Translations under genes and position numbers: made by a program
Part shown: positions 25,235 to 36,048 of the stretch, piece after piece
How positions within the stretch are numbered: the first letter of the stretch is position 1
Layout of the letters: each line of letters opens with the position of its first letter
Source: Phialocephala subalpina
Lineage: Eukaryota; Ascomycota; Leotiomycetes; Helotiales; Mollisiaceae
NCBI GenBank assembly: GCA_900073065.1
Contig: FJOG01000010.1
Coordinates: 1,036,439 to 1,100,438 of the forward strand
Direction: 5' to 3'
Length of the DNA: 64,000 nucleotides
Notes under the pieces: generated by a model
Databases searched by the model: none
Seen by the model: only the letters and a program-made list of their open reading frames with translations
Told to the model about the DNA's origin: nothing

Positions 25235-26260
25235 ATGGAGTCCAAGTCCACGTCCAGTAAGGAAGCAATGCCTCTACCACAACTCGACCTTCCAGTCTTG
25301 AAGGAGGTCAAGGCATCAATGACAAAGCTGGATGAGAAGAGATCCGATCTACTGAACGCCAAGAGTCGCAATGAAGAGCACATCGACCGCCTGAAGCAAG
25401 AAGTCGCCGACCTCGAAGCCCAGAATACTTCCATCGACGCCAAGGTCAAACGCATCGATGAGCATAAGGAAAAAGTGTTAGAATCTCAGAGCTCTTTTGA
25501 AGATGTTGTAGCACTATGTCAACGATTTCTGGCAGGAAGATCAAAGAAATTGCTTGCAGTGGTTGATGAAGAGATTTCGAATGAAGAGATATTACCGCCA
25601 GTCAAGAAGCGGAAGCTTGAAAGTGGAAACAGCAAGGCTACAGGAGAGACTGGAGAGCTTCCATCTACTAAACCTCAGACGGAAAAGCTACAATCAAAAG
25701 AATCTCCTGCCACCGAACCCCTCCTCAACACAACTGAGTCCAAGCAACCTCAACCAAAGGCTGCCCAACTCAAGGAGCCTCAACCCAAAGAGCCTCAATC
25801 CAAGGAGTCTAACCCAGCAGCACCTAATTCCAAGGAACCCCGACCAAAGGAATCTCGGCCAGTTGTAGAGATACTCCAGAAAGCTCGACCTCAGTCCAAG
25901 CGACAATCATCCCTAGCAACGCCAAGCCACGAACTTCAACCTAGCGAGGCCAAAGAAATCATCAAGATCATCAGACTCGCTGCGCGTACTGAAGATGGCA
26001 GAAACTTCTGTCTGCCGGTAGCAAGGCTATGGCCAAGCTTTGCAAATGCCTACGCTGAGAAGATCACCAATCAGATTGACCTCCAAACAATGGAATATCG
26101 ATTGCGAGACGGAGCTTACAAGACCAACCAGGATGTCAAAACCGACCTTCATTTGCTCTACAATAACGCACTAGCGTTCAATGGCATAGACCATGTGATC
26201 ACGGTCGCAGCTAAATTGGTTCGAGACTTGCTGTTGGAGAAGATCGAGAACTTGGGCTGA
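25235..26260 (+). CDS. Small single-bromodomain protein, 341 aa
   Basis: Single exon. The frame is open from 24947 but its first ATG in good context is at 25235 (MESKSTSSKEAM). Residues about 20-90 form a coiled coil (ELDEKRSDLL-type heptads, then DRLKQEVADLEAQN). A basic KKRK patch near 125 could be a nuclear signal. A Lys-Glu-Pro-Gln low-complexity region follows, with KEPQPKEPQSKE and related units. The last 95 residues fit a bromodomain: LPVARLWPSFANAYAEKI, then IDLQTMEYRL, then NNALAFNG, where the Asn in FNG would be the acetyl-lysine contact. So it is probably a nuclear acetyl-histone reader, perhaps an accessory subunit of a chromatin complex. No other domain is present. Confidence 0.82.
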   Translation: MESKSTSSKEAMPLPQLDLPVLKEVKASMTKLDEKRSDLLNAKSRNEEHIDRLKQEVADLEAQNTSIDAKVKRIDEHKEKVLESQSSFEDVVALCQRFLAGRSKKLLAVVDEEISNEEILPPVKKRKLESGNSKATGETGELPSTKPQTEKLQSKESPATEPLLNTTESKQPQPKAAQLKEPQPKEPQSKESNPAAPNSKEPRPKESRPVVEILQKARPQSKRQSSLATPSHELQPSEAKEIIKIIRLAARTEDGRNFCLPVARLWPSFANAYAEKITNQIDLQTMEYRLRDGAYKTNQDVKTDLHLLYNNALAFNGIDHVITVAAKLVRDLLLEKIENLG

Positions 26261-27728
26261 TTCTGCACCTGAAGTATTTCCTGATCTTCCACATATCGCC
26301 TCACTTCTCCACGGAATTCTTGAGGCCGAACACCACATACTAAGCTTCTCCTTCTAGTAGGACTCAGGACAGCCATCGAGCATGGGACATCAATCTCTTC
26401 ACACTTTCCTACATTCAATCACCCAGCTTTCATTAGACCTCGTCGATGCAATAACTTCCATGCATCCACACATTCCTTCATCTAATACTTCATTTCCATC
26501 TTTGCATTCCTTTCTCATCACGCATTAAATTCTCCATAGATCCACAAAAGCAAATAGATGATTTCTGCAATTGCAGTCAATTCAATTGACCAAACTCCAG
26601 AGCCTGTCGTCGTGACATGAAAAATCCAATGACTGTCATCTCCTCAGCACCCGTCCAAACAACCCCCCATCGCGCATCAAGCTTCGAGTACTTCCCGTGC
26701 TCCGACACGACACAAAACAGATCGCGACTTCGACTTCGAGCGGCATCCTCCTCCCCCGTGCCCATCCTCGTCCCACCGCTCGCTCAACCGAGAACTCAGA
26801 ACTCAACCCGTCTCACAATCACTCATCCCAAGTCATCCTCTCCCATCTGGACTTCGCACCAAAATTACCATTACACGTTCGCATCCCCAAACTCACACCA
26901 TCCATCGTAAACAAAATTGCCGTCCCTGCTTGTTGTCCTCGCATATCTCGAACATCTGATCTCGCGGTCACACTGGAGAGAAAGCTTCGAGAGACAGCAT
27001 GGAATAATATACGAGAACATTACCGCATCAATCAACATGAATTTCACGAACAACCCAATCCTAAAGAGAATTGCAAAACAAAAAGAAGGGAGAGGAAAAT
27101 GCCTCCCTCCAAAGATAGCGAGGAATCCCCCCAAAACCCGGAAATTATCCACTCTCGTCAAGCGCGAATGTCTCACATTTCGGCACCGGGTTTTTCGGCT
27201 CGGACCACCGCGATCAACCCCACCAGAGCAGAATCATAACAAAGAAAATAAGACGCGTCATGGGTACGACTTCGCTCTCAAGGATTCGAGTTTCGAAGTC
27301 GTCGCATCTGGACTTGGGCTTCTATTTTGGAATCTTCTAATTTGAATCGCGAAGACCAGGACACAGAAATAGAAGACAGTTTGTAATGTTCAGTTTTTGG
27401 TGTCATTCATGCAGTGGTATAAGTACAATCCACCCCAAGGTCATTCCATCCCGACCACGACACGTCTAGGTAGCAAATAAACCATTTTCCACATCTTGTA
27501 CAAAGAGGAAGAATCCCAATACAACATGATAGAAAGCAGTTCCAAGCCATCCACCCACCCACACCATTCATCCCGTCCAGTCATGAGCTAAGTCAGACAA
27601 AAAACCACAAGAGATCCCATAACAGAAAAGTCCAATAATCAACGCGTGAGCCCCTTCACGACGCGTGCCCTGCCCCAAACGCCGTGTATGAACAATCAAA
27701 GAGAGACATGAGAAACTGTGCGACCGGC
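26261..27728. other. Intergenic region of 1.47 kb
   Basis: No supported gene. Overlapping frames at 26617-27345 on the + strand are Ser/Pro/His/Arg-rich and have no recognisable product. The right end is the 3' UTR and flank of the histone H1 gene. Confidence 0.5.
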
Positions 27729-28748
27729 TTAGGAAGCTGGTGCAGCGGCCTTCTTTGGTGTCGCCTTCTTCTTGGGTGTGGCCTTCTTGGCAGCAGCCTT
27801 CTTCGCAGGTGCGGCGGAGGTCTTGGTGACACGGCCGGACTTGGTCTTGCTCAGGACAGTTGGCTTCTCGACGATAGCGGGAGCCTGAAAGAAAAGTTAG
27901 ACCAATCGTGAATCAGAGTGCGAGTGACTTACGGCCTTAGGAGCAGCAGGCTTCTTTGCCTTTGGTGCGGCCTTGGGCTTAGCAGCAGCCTTTGCCTTGG
28001 GAGCAGCGACCTTCTTCTCCTTGGGTGCCTTGGCAGCCTTTGCCTTTGGTGCAGCCTTGGGCTTAGCAGCAGCAGCCTTCTTTGTGATGGTTGCCTTCTT
28101 GGCGGCGGGCTTCTTCTCGGTGGTCTTCTTCTCGGCCTTTGGCTTTGCGGCGGGCTTAGCAGCAGCTGGCTTGGGCTCCTTCTTGGCGAGCTTGGTTCCA
28201 CCGGAGGCACCTGTGGGAAGGTTAGCAGATGTTGTGGCAAATGAAAACAAGACGCGTACCCTTTGGTTGAGCGAAGACACCCTTATCAACACCAGCCTTC
28301 AAAGCGCGGTTGAAGAGCGAATCGAACATGGAACCCTCGGCGACGCTCTTGTTGTTTGCCTTGACATACTTCTTGAGGGCGATGCGGCTACACGGCAGTC
28401 AGCATGTTGCTGCAGGATGCAATTACACGTCGAGGATGTCGAGTCTCGTAGGAATATTCGTACCTTGATCCGTTGCGCTGAAGAATGTTAGCATCGATAT
28501 CACAGGTGGAAGGAGGCAGGTAAACATACGTCCTTGAGGTTGACGATGGCATCAGTGATCATGTCTGCGAAGACGCGTCAGCATGAAAAATTCAAAGCTT
28601 TCCCCAGCTGGAGGACACGTTCGCGATCCAGAAAAACCAAACGCGATCGCAGTGCGATGTTGTGGTGGAGAGTTGTGAGCTTACCTTGGTAGGAGGCATG
28701 GTCAGAGGAAGCGGCCTTGGACTTGGAAGCTGCGGCTTTGGGAGGCAT
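27729..28748 (-). CDS. Linker histone H1
   Basis: Binds linker DNA at the nucleosome dyad and compacts chromatin. Six exons: 28748-28685, 28564-28530, 28477-28464 (14 nt), 28387-28260, 28210-27933 and 27884-27729, coding 224 aa. Splice sites are canonical and phases close at every junction. The globular winged-helix domain covers about residues 17-90: YQDMITDAIVNLKDRNGSSR, IALKKYVKANN, and the end FAQPKGASGG. The tail is the usual Lys/Ala/Pro-rich one, with KPKAAPKAK repeated and TPKKKATPKKA near the end. The 14-nt exon encodes only RNGS plus part of the next serine, within the globular domain. Confidence 0.96.
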
Positions 28749-30272
28749 CTTGAAGAATTGATTGATGTATTGGATGAATACAAGGAATAGATGAGTATTG
28801 AATTGAGTATGAGAACTGCGGGCGAAATTGAATCGGGCTAGTGGTCAGGGTTGTCGAAGTCGTATGTATGGAAAATGCAGAAAAGGTCGGAAAGAGTGTC
28901 TGAGGTGGGGAGACTCTGTTTATATGTTAGCGAGAGTCGCGGCTTCCCTGGTGAGTGATCTGGGTGCGCATCACAAAAAATCATGCGCTAGGCCAGAAAG
29001 GGCGAGGGATTACAGTGGATTTTAAACGAGAAAGTAAAACTCGAATAAAACTGGCCAATCAGAAAGTGTGATTTATACCAATCCTTGATCACAAGACAGC
29101 GCTTTCTCTCCAGACCACTTCGCTCAGTCGAGCCCGCCCTCTTCCTTCTGCCACACCAAAAGGATGCCACGATGGCTGATGATTCCATCTGTTGTCGATG
29201 ATGAGGTGATGATTCATCTCGCCCATCATCAAAACATTATTCACAGTCGATTCAATGTTGCCTTTGTCTACTCGAAGTTACTGCATGGTGTTAGACTTGA
29301 TAGAAGTCGAGATTCGGATTTCTCGACGCGACTGTATTTGATAGTGACTTTTCCCTCTGCCAGCAACACGTCGAGAGGACTTTTTATATGCATCGATCGA
29401 AAGCTTGAGTAATGCGACATTCGAATATAAAGTTTTTATTTTGGAATCAATTGTGGTGGGGTGGGCAAGCGCTTCACAAACCTGGATGTTCGAACGCGGA
29501 AAATGAAGCATTTCACGATCATCACAACATCCCAGATCAACCAGCACTACGCGTCACCCACAACATCTATTTTCAATATCTATATGTTTCTGAGCCTTTT
29601 TGATCGAATATCTATCGATTCATCCGCTTTAAAGATCCTTTTATTCTTCAAAATAAATTTGTTGGGGTTTCTCTGAAAAGTGTTGTGGGTGGTTCGCATC
29701 GTCGGTCGCAAAAAGTTAAGAATTATCCACGTAATGCCCTTTTGTCACGCAAGTCCTTGGCAATGTTCTGCCTTGGAGTCATCATCAAGAAGTCACATCC
29801 AATTGCTTTCTTCTTAGTTGCTTGCAAGCAGAAATTATCTTCGCAAGCAGAAGTGGTTTTCTTCGTCGACAGCGAGCAAGAACTTCGCGCGGTAGAGCGT
29901 GCGACTGCGACATCAACACCACGACTCCGTCACACATGCACAGGCTTCAAAAGTTCGTGCTCTATTTCCTGTTACACTTGCATACCATCCCAGCATCTTT
30001 TCAACGGTCCTGTACAGCATTTCAGACAGATCTGCGCTGCTCTTATCCGCGATGTTCAACTTTGAATTCTGCCGGTCGCACAGCGCGTTTCGGAACTTTC
30101 AACTTCCAAACTCTGATTTCAGCCCTGAGTCCACATTTCATTCCTGAAAGGTGTTACTGATCGACATTATCGGGGATTTCGTCGTCAAGATTCTTCTCTC
30201 GTTCAATTGACCATATGGCGGAGGTGGAAATCGCTCATTGTCGTGATGCTGAGATGAGCCGATTTCCCCACG

Positions 30273-31391
30273 ATGTTAGGACGAGAACAAATCCCTAGTC
30301 ATCAGACCACAACTCGATTATCATCCCACGCCGCGATATCTTTTAATTTTTCTCAGACTCACAACAATAGGCACGTCGCATCCAGTGGCTACCATTTGCT
30401 GGCACGTCGTCGCTCTCGCCCGCATCTCTCCCCTAATCGTCGCTACCTAAGCGCTCGCGAGCGAATCCGCGCCGCAGCGCATGAGCTGCACGAGATCATG
30501 CATAATCATCTCTCCGAACTAATAATAGACCAATTTCATCAATTCACATTCCAAGCATACAATACTCGCGGCCGACATCAATTCCAGAATGCTGAACGCC
30601 TACTTTCTTAGGATTACGCAATGCCAACGCATCACTCGAGAGTTGCCGCTCACACGTGCCGGCAGATCCGAGGAACGATGCCCGCGTCCGAGACCACGGC
30701 TGTGACAACAACCAACCACACCACGATTCGAAGAGCAGGATGCCCGCTACCGAGACGAGAGCTACGGTACATGCTCGACGAGGAGGAAAGGTTGAAGTTG
30801 TCGGACTTCGAAGCCAATATGTTCTACGCGATCATTTTCCAAGTCGAAGAGGACTTTCTCGAGCAGACCTTTTCATCAAACAGTCCTCGACACTGATCAC
30901 AACGGCCGAAGCCAACCCGTCATCATGTACTACCCCTCACCTCAACCAACATCTTCTACCTCATCGCTCTCTACAACTTTTACACCAGCTATCGTACCAA
31001 CGTACTCTCATTTGCCCTGAAGAACGGCCCCAAGGCCCAACATCGCATTTCGCTTCTAATCATCATGCACTCGCTCGTCACCATCCCTCCTACCAATGTT
31101 GTATGCAGTCCAACAACCTCATCCGCTCCCGCGAATCCACTCCCTCGCCTCGATCCTTCTCTCCTTCTCGAAGACAGTCCTTGATATCGAGGACGTCGCA
31201 ACACCTTGATCCTCGACTTCATCAACTCTTCGCCATATCGAGTCCCTTTACTCTCATCTCGAGAGGTCCAACTCCTCGCTGACTTCGAATCGCCTCCTCC
31301 ATCCACCTATTCGCCAGTCAAGAATAAACAATGGCGTCATTCCTACGAAGCTGAAGAGGGACGACATATTGGCACTACTTCTCAACTATAA
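30273..31391 (+). other. Cluster of overlapping open frames, possible degraded or unresolved gene
   Basis: One frame runs from ATG 30273 to a TAG at 30609-30611 and continues as 30621-30896. That part includes a protein-like acidic helix (RYMLDEEERLKLSDFEAN). A second frame then reads QPVIMYYPSPQPTSSTSSL, and the first frame resumes at about 31206 to 31391 (SREVQLLADFESPPPS). Frame changes and a stop interrupt any continuous product and I found no intron set that joins them. It could be an unresolved multi-exon gene, a broken gene or chance in C-rich DNA. Confidence 0.2.
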
Positions 31392-31699
31392 GTAGTCCTC
31401 TGACTCATGGGCCCGGCCATAGATACTCTTCCCAAGAGGCCGAAGTCAAGAGTGAAGACGTTCCGCTGCTCGACCTGTCCAGCTGTTAGTGTCTCGCGAT
31501 CGGGAGGAACTATATTGGGCTGACAATCGAAGGACTAACTCTTTATCGGTGTCCAACTTTACCTGTCCTGCGGTTTCCGCTGTTATTTGTCAATGTCTTT
31601 GCAGTCGTATATTCTGCTCCTATGGACGGGAATGGTGCTATTTCGTCCCTACGAGCAATGGTTCTTGCTATCAATGTGCTAGTCGTCTGGCATCTCTAA

Positions 31700-34200
31700 G
31701 CTTTCCGTTGATCATTTCTTGCTGTCAACACCTCTCCATTTTCTCATACGACAAGAAGCTTCCAGCAATACATCAAAGCAGTCTCCAGCGTCCCACCACG
31801 CCCGGGTAGCCACACATCGTCCAGGCGCAGTAATGATTACAGATATTCGCGCCCAAGCCACGTCCACGCCAACAACATAGTCTGGTGGGATGCAGAGATG
31901 TGGTCAAGGAAACAAGATTTTCTGTGCGTGCGAAGTTGTTTTACTCCCCCAAGACGGTATCGGCATCTAGCAGAATCGCGAGTGGTTGAAATATGGGGGC
32001 ATGCGCAGTCTCATCCTAAGCACTCGTACGCTGAGGTGGTTCATTCGAGTGTAGTGACCCATACTTGGAGTTTGAAAGAGTTAATGAGGTATATAAGCGG
32101 TCTTTGCACTTACTTCTCAAATTGTAATGTACGATCCAACCTTCAAGTCAACACAGATGGACAAAGGCACGACCTTTCGCATTCTTCAACTGTTGGCATC
32201 TTTCGGAATGAAAAATATTGATTGCTCTGGCTTGAGTACATGCTCCTAATACCTTATTCATCTCACGTATCCATCCTTCCCGCCAATTATGTTTGCTGTC
32301 AACATCTCACCATTATCAGAAACTCACCCACCTCGTGCCACAATATTTCAAAGCAGTGCTCATTTTCCCACTATCCCCAGATACCAGCCTCCCTTTCGAA
32401 GTCTTTGGTCGGCTACAGACATTCCCAGCTATCATGACAAATAAAGAAGACGTACTCATCCATCGAGAGCGACCATGTAGACGTCTGATAGGTAAGGAAG
32501 CAAGAGTGTCAGAGCTTGCGAAGTCGCTATATTCTCCCTAGGCGGTGTGGATATTTGGCAGAATCGCAATATTAAGCCTTTCGGTCGAACGCAGCCTCAG
32601 GACTGCAGCCTTGGGATTCACGCCTTGAAACGCTTGTTCTGCATTTGCGTTTGATGACTTACCTGCATAGGGTCTTAAAGCAGCGAGTGAAGCAGGGTTA
32701 AAGGACCTCTTCGTCCCCGAGCACGAACAACGACGAGCTTGTCCCCTCACCACCTATCGAATACGGCGCCACGATTGGCCAAAATTTCTAACTCAGTTTG
32801 AGGGTATATTGATGGCGGAAGTTTTGTTTCCAGGACAAAAATCCATCCAGCCTGCTCCTTCCATATCGTCTGAGTCCTTTAGCACCGTTGCCAACCTGCT
32901 TGAGACGAAGATCTCTGTCAAGCCTCAAATATCACGTCACATCAACCTCAGACGAACTGGCTGAAGCCAAAGCTCGCGCATCGAGAACCAGGACTCGGAA
33001 TACTAGCCGTGACAGGTGCCAGTGGAAGAATTAGAGTCGCTGCACAAGTTCCCGGCAGTGTTGCAAGAAGCAAGGTATGAGGTTCTGTGGTTGTTACAAA
33101 GGAGGGAAAGAAGTATTTTATACGCGGAAGTAGGCAAAGCTTTGTAGGAGTTTGGGAACAGGATGAGATAGGGGTATAAAAGCGTACTTCTCTCTGCGAA
33201 TACACAGCACGAAGAACGGTCCGCGACCTCTGATTCCCTATTAACGAAGGTGCCTAGGCTGGGGGTGATACAGGGGTGTCCTAGTAGGCTCTGACGATTC
33301 CTCTTGGCGGGCATTTCGTCCTCCGGACATGAACTTCCTCAGCCTAATTCCATCTGCGTTGATGTCTTCCGAGACTACTTATATTTGCTATCAAATATCT
33401 TCAGACAAAGATTGCTGTCAACTTCCTGAGATCATCGTCGCAACTCAGTGTCAAATTTCCTTGAAGATCATTCAGTAGCTGAACATTTCAAAGAGCAGGG
33501 ACGACGAATATCACCTACTAGTCATTCATCCCTGTGGGATGTTGCTGACGACGACTCAGCTCCCTTGTGTTGAAAGTGTTTTTGGTGAGTTGGTTTACCA
33601 GGTTTGTACAGGAGGGAAGGGAGATTATATACTATGTTAAAAGCGATGCTACGAAGCCTGGTATGAGTCGGAGGAGAGGTGCAAGGGGTATAAAAGATTC
33701 CTTTGTGCCAGGAATACGAAAGACGACGAACAACTGCGACAACGGCAAGCTTCAGCCTCTTCTCCGGACAAAAGAGAGGCTGTAGGACGCGCGCACCGGT
33801 AGTCTAGGCAAGTTTGATAATCTACGTGTGGCAGAAGTCTTTGCCTCTCTCTTGCGAGATTTCGCTTTTCCTCCTCTGGTCAAAGAATACTTCCATACTG
33901 CTGTCAAGTTCGAATACTTTGTCGTCGCAACTCGTTATCGAACTTCCTTGAGGATTATTCGAAAGCCAAATCCTTCAAAAACGTGGACGACAAACATGAA
34001 CAGCAAACATCTCCGTTGGAGAGCAACTCAGCTACACAAAGTCCCAGTGTCGACACTATTGTTGGCACCACATCGGGTAATAAGCCAGACTCGCAGGTTT
34101 TCATGGAGGAAGGGAACTTGCGAAGGAGGGAGGGAAATCTATATCGTTATGTGGGATAGGGCTTGCGGTCGGTCAAAGACGTTTTCCCTATTTGGGTTGA
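31700..34200 (+). repeat. Degenerate direct repeats, about 0.5-0.6 kb apart
   Basis: The phrase TTGCTGTCAAC or a close relative occurs at 31719, 32293, about 32912, 33412 and 33898, with similar downstream text (for example CGTCGCAACTC then TTCCTTGARGATYATTC at 33412 and 33898). A second conserved block, ACARGGAGGGAARG followed about 90-100 bp later by GGGGTATAAAAG, occurs at about 33094-33182 and 33606-33698. A weaker GGAGGGAGGGAAA block lies near 34122. Units are strongly diverged. The TATAAAAG boxes suggest promoter-like content. No coding frame is shared among units. Confidence 0.55.
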
Positions 34201-34797
34201 GTTAGATTCATGGCTTGATTCACCTGACGAGTTGAGAGGATATTAGTGATCGAGTTAAGGAAGGTGGATGGGCCGGTGCTCTCCTCTGGATCTGGAGATT
34301 TGGGCAGTACACTTTGGCAACCTTGGTAGAAGCAAATCATGAGCATCAATACCTTCAGAAACAACGCCTCCTATTTACAGATATTGAGCAAAGATTGAAG
34401 AGTCATCACTCGCACGTGACGTCCATCTCACACGCCCTTGCAATGACGCCTCGCTTGTAGCTCAACTCCTCAAGCAAGTATAAACAAGTAGTTTATAGTG
34501 AAGCATAGCAGGTAAGCAATTCCCATTAGACCCGAACACGAACACGAAACTAGGAATAGAGTCAATGCGTTGAGAAAGGGGGAGATGCGGGACTGAAGCG
34601 ATGACTCAGAAGATGACCTCGGAAAATCACCACTGAACGACAATGATTAGTTACGTAAAATTTGTATAAAGTCAACAGACTTTCTCACTTCAACATCTCT
34701 CCATCCATCAATCAATTGGACATTGGTATATCCAACTCCAAAACAGACAGTCTTACCTCACTGACTCAATCAAGATTCTCACTCCTCTCCCAACACC

Positions 34798-35691
34798 ATG
34801 AAGCTCTCCTACACAACCCTCGACGTCTTCACCACCACTCGCTACACTGGGAATCCCGTCGCCATTGTTCAGGTACCATCTACCGTCTCTCTGACTCAAC
34901 AGCAGAAGCAAGGCATCGCATCCGAATTCAACCTCTCCGAAATCGTCTTCTTGCACCTCCCAGCAGAAGGCACCTCGCCATCCTCCCGCAAAATCGACAT
35001 CTTCACTTCCCAAGCAGAAGTCCCCTTCGCCGGCCACCCTACCATTGGAACCTCGTTCTACATCCTCTATACCACTGCTCAAAACGTCGACACTGTCATC
35101 ACAAAAGCAGGACCTATCCCGATTGAGAAGGATGAGAAGACGGGGGAGGTAAAGGCTGTGATTCCGCAAGATTTCCACGTTCATGCTAAAACGTATGCCT
35201 CACCACTGACTGGAAAATATCATCCAGTGGCGAGTATTGTGAACGGGATGAGTTTTATTTACGTTGAGTTGCCTGATCTCGAAACCCTGGCCAAAGCACG
35301 CGAGAACCTCAACGTCTCCGAATTCGGCACAACTTACAACCCTTCCGCTCTCGACAAAGGCTGGCAAAATGGGTTAGTAGGGACAATGTACTACGTCCCC
35401 ATGGGCGCTGACGAATTTGGTCGTAAGAAATACAGGACGAGGATGTTTGGATCGAGAGAGGATCCCGGGACCGGGAGTGCGAGTTCTGGTCTCGGGTGTT
35501 ACCTGGCGGGGTTGGAGGAGAAGAGTAAGGGGAAGGGATCTTTCAAATTTGCATTTACCCAAGGGGTGGAGATGGGGAGGAGGAATGAGATTGCAGTTGA
35601 GGTTACGAGGAAGGAAGGTGGGGAAGGTGTCGAGAAGGTGGTGTTGATCGGGGCTGTGGTGACGGTTATGGAGGGGACGTTAGAGGTGTGA
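34798..35691 (+). CDS. PhzF-family phenazine-biosynthesis-like isomerase
   Basis: Single exon of 297 aa, the family's usual length. PhzF proteins have a diaminopimelate-epimerase-like double fold; the bacterial enzyme isomerises a phenazine precursor, while fungal members mostly have unknown substrates. Visible signatures are YTTLDVFTTTRYTGNPVAIV at the N-terminus, the catalytic-type glutamate in NLSEIVFL (E48), FAGHPTIGTS around 77-86 and the phosphate-loop-like DPGTGSASSGLGCYL near 225-240. No signal peptide, so cytosolic. No phenazine-pathway neighbours exist here, so I infer a general metabolic or detoxifying role rather than phenazine synthesis. The ATG follows a CACC context. Confidence 0.93.
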   Translation: MKLSYTTLDVFTTTRYTGNPVAIVQVPSTVSLTQQQKQGIASEFNLSEIVFLHLPAEGTSPSSRKIDIFTSQAEVPFAGHPTIGTSFYILYTTAQNVDTVITKAGPIPIEKDEKTGEVKAVIPQDFHVHAKTYASPLTGKYHPVASIVNGMSFIYVELPDLETLAKARENLNVSEFGTTYNPSALDKGWQNGLVGTMYYVPMGADEFGRKKYRTRMFGSREDPGTGSASSGLGCYLAGLEEKSKGKGSFKFAFTQGVEMGRRNEIAVEVTRKEGGEGVEKVVLIGAVVTVMEGTLEV

Positions 35692-36048
35692 GTTTTTTGT
35701 TGGCAGGAGAGTTGGTGTGGCATGGCTTCCCTTGTTGCTTGTTTGGAAGATTGTCTGAGATTGAAGGAAGGAGCCATTGATGTTCAACTCATCGGGCCGG
35801 AAAGGAAAGTGATATGTGCATGGCGCTTGTCATTATTGAAATCAAAAGTTTCCAACATGCAAATCAACTAACTGTCTTGGAACAGAGAAAGGTTTTCTTT
35901 TGAAAGCCACGAGTTCGAATGTCAAGAGCAGGTATGAGGGAGGAACATTGGAAAGATGTTCTTTCGAATTTCATCTCCCTTTGCATGTGACGAGGATGAC
36001 GCCTCGATCCGCACCAAATCATTCCCTTGAAATTAAAGACAGCGTCTC
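35692..36048. other. Short convergent intergenic spacer
   Basis: About 360 bp between two stop codons of convergent genes. It should hold both 3' UTRs and terminators. Nothing else is seen. Confidence 0.5.

Larger units (their letters stand above)
28749..34797. other. Gene-poor region of 6 kb
   Basis: Holds the histone H1 promoter at the left and the phzF-like promoter at the right. I see no supportable gene in 28749-30270. The cluster of overlapping frames at 30273-31391 and the repeat at 31700-34200 are listed separately. From 34210 to 34797 I see only the leader of the next gene. Confidence 0.5.

Noticed and set aside
27918..28491. Long Leu/Gly/Ala-rich + strand frames opposite histone H1
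   Set aside because: They are complements of the Lys/Ala/Pro-rich H1 tail and have no independent support.
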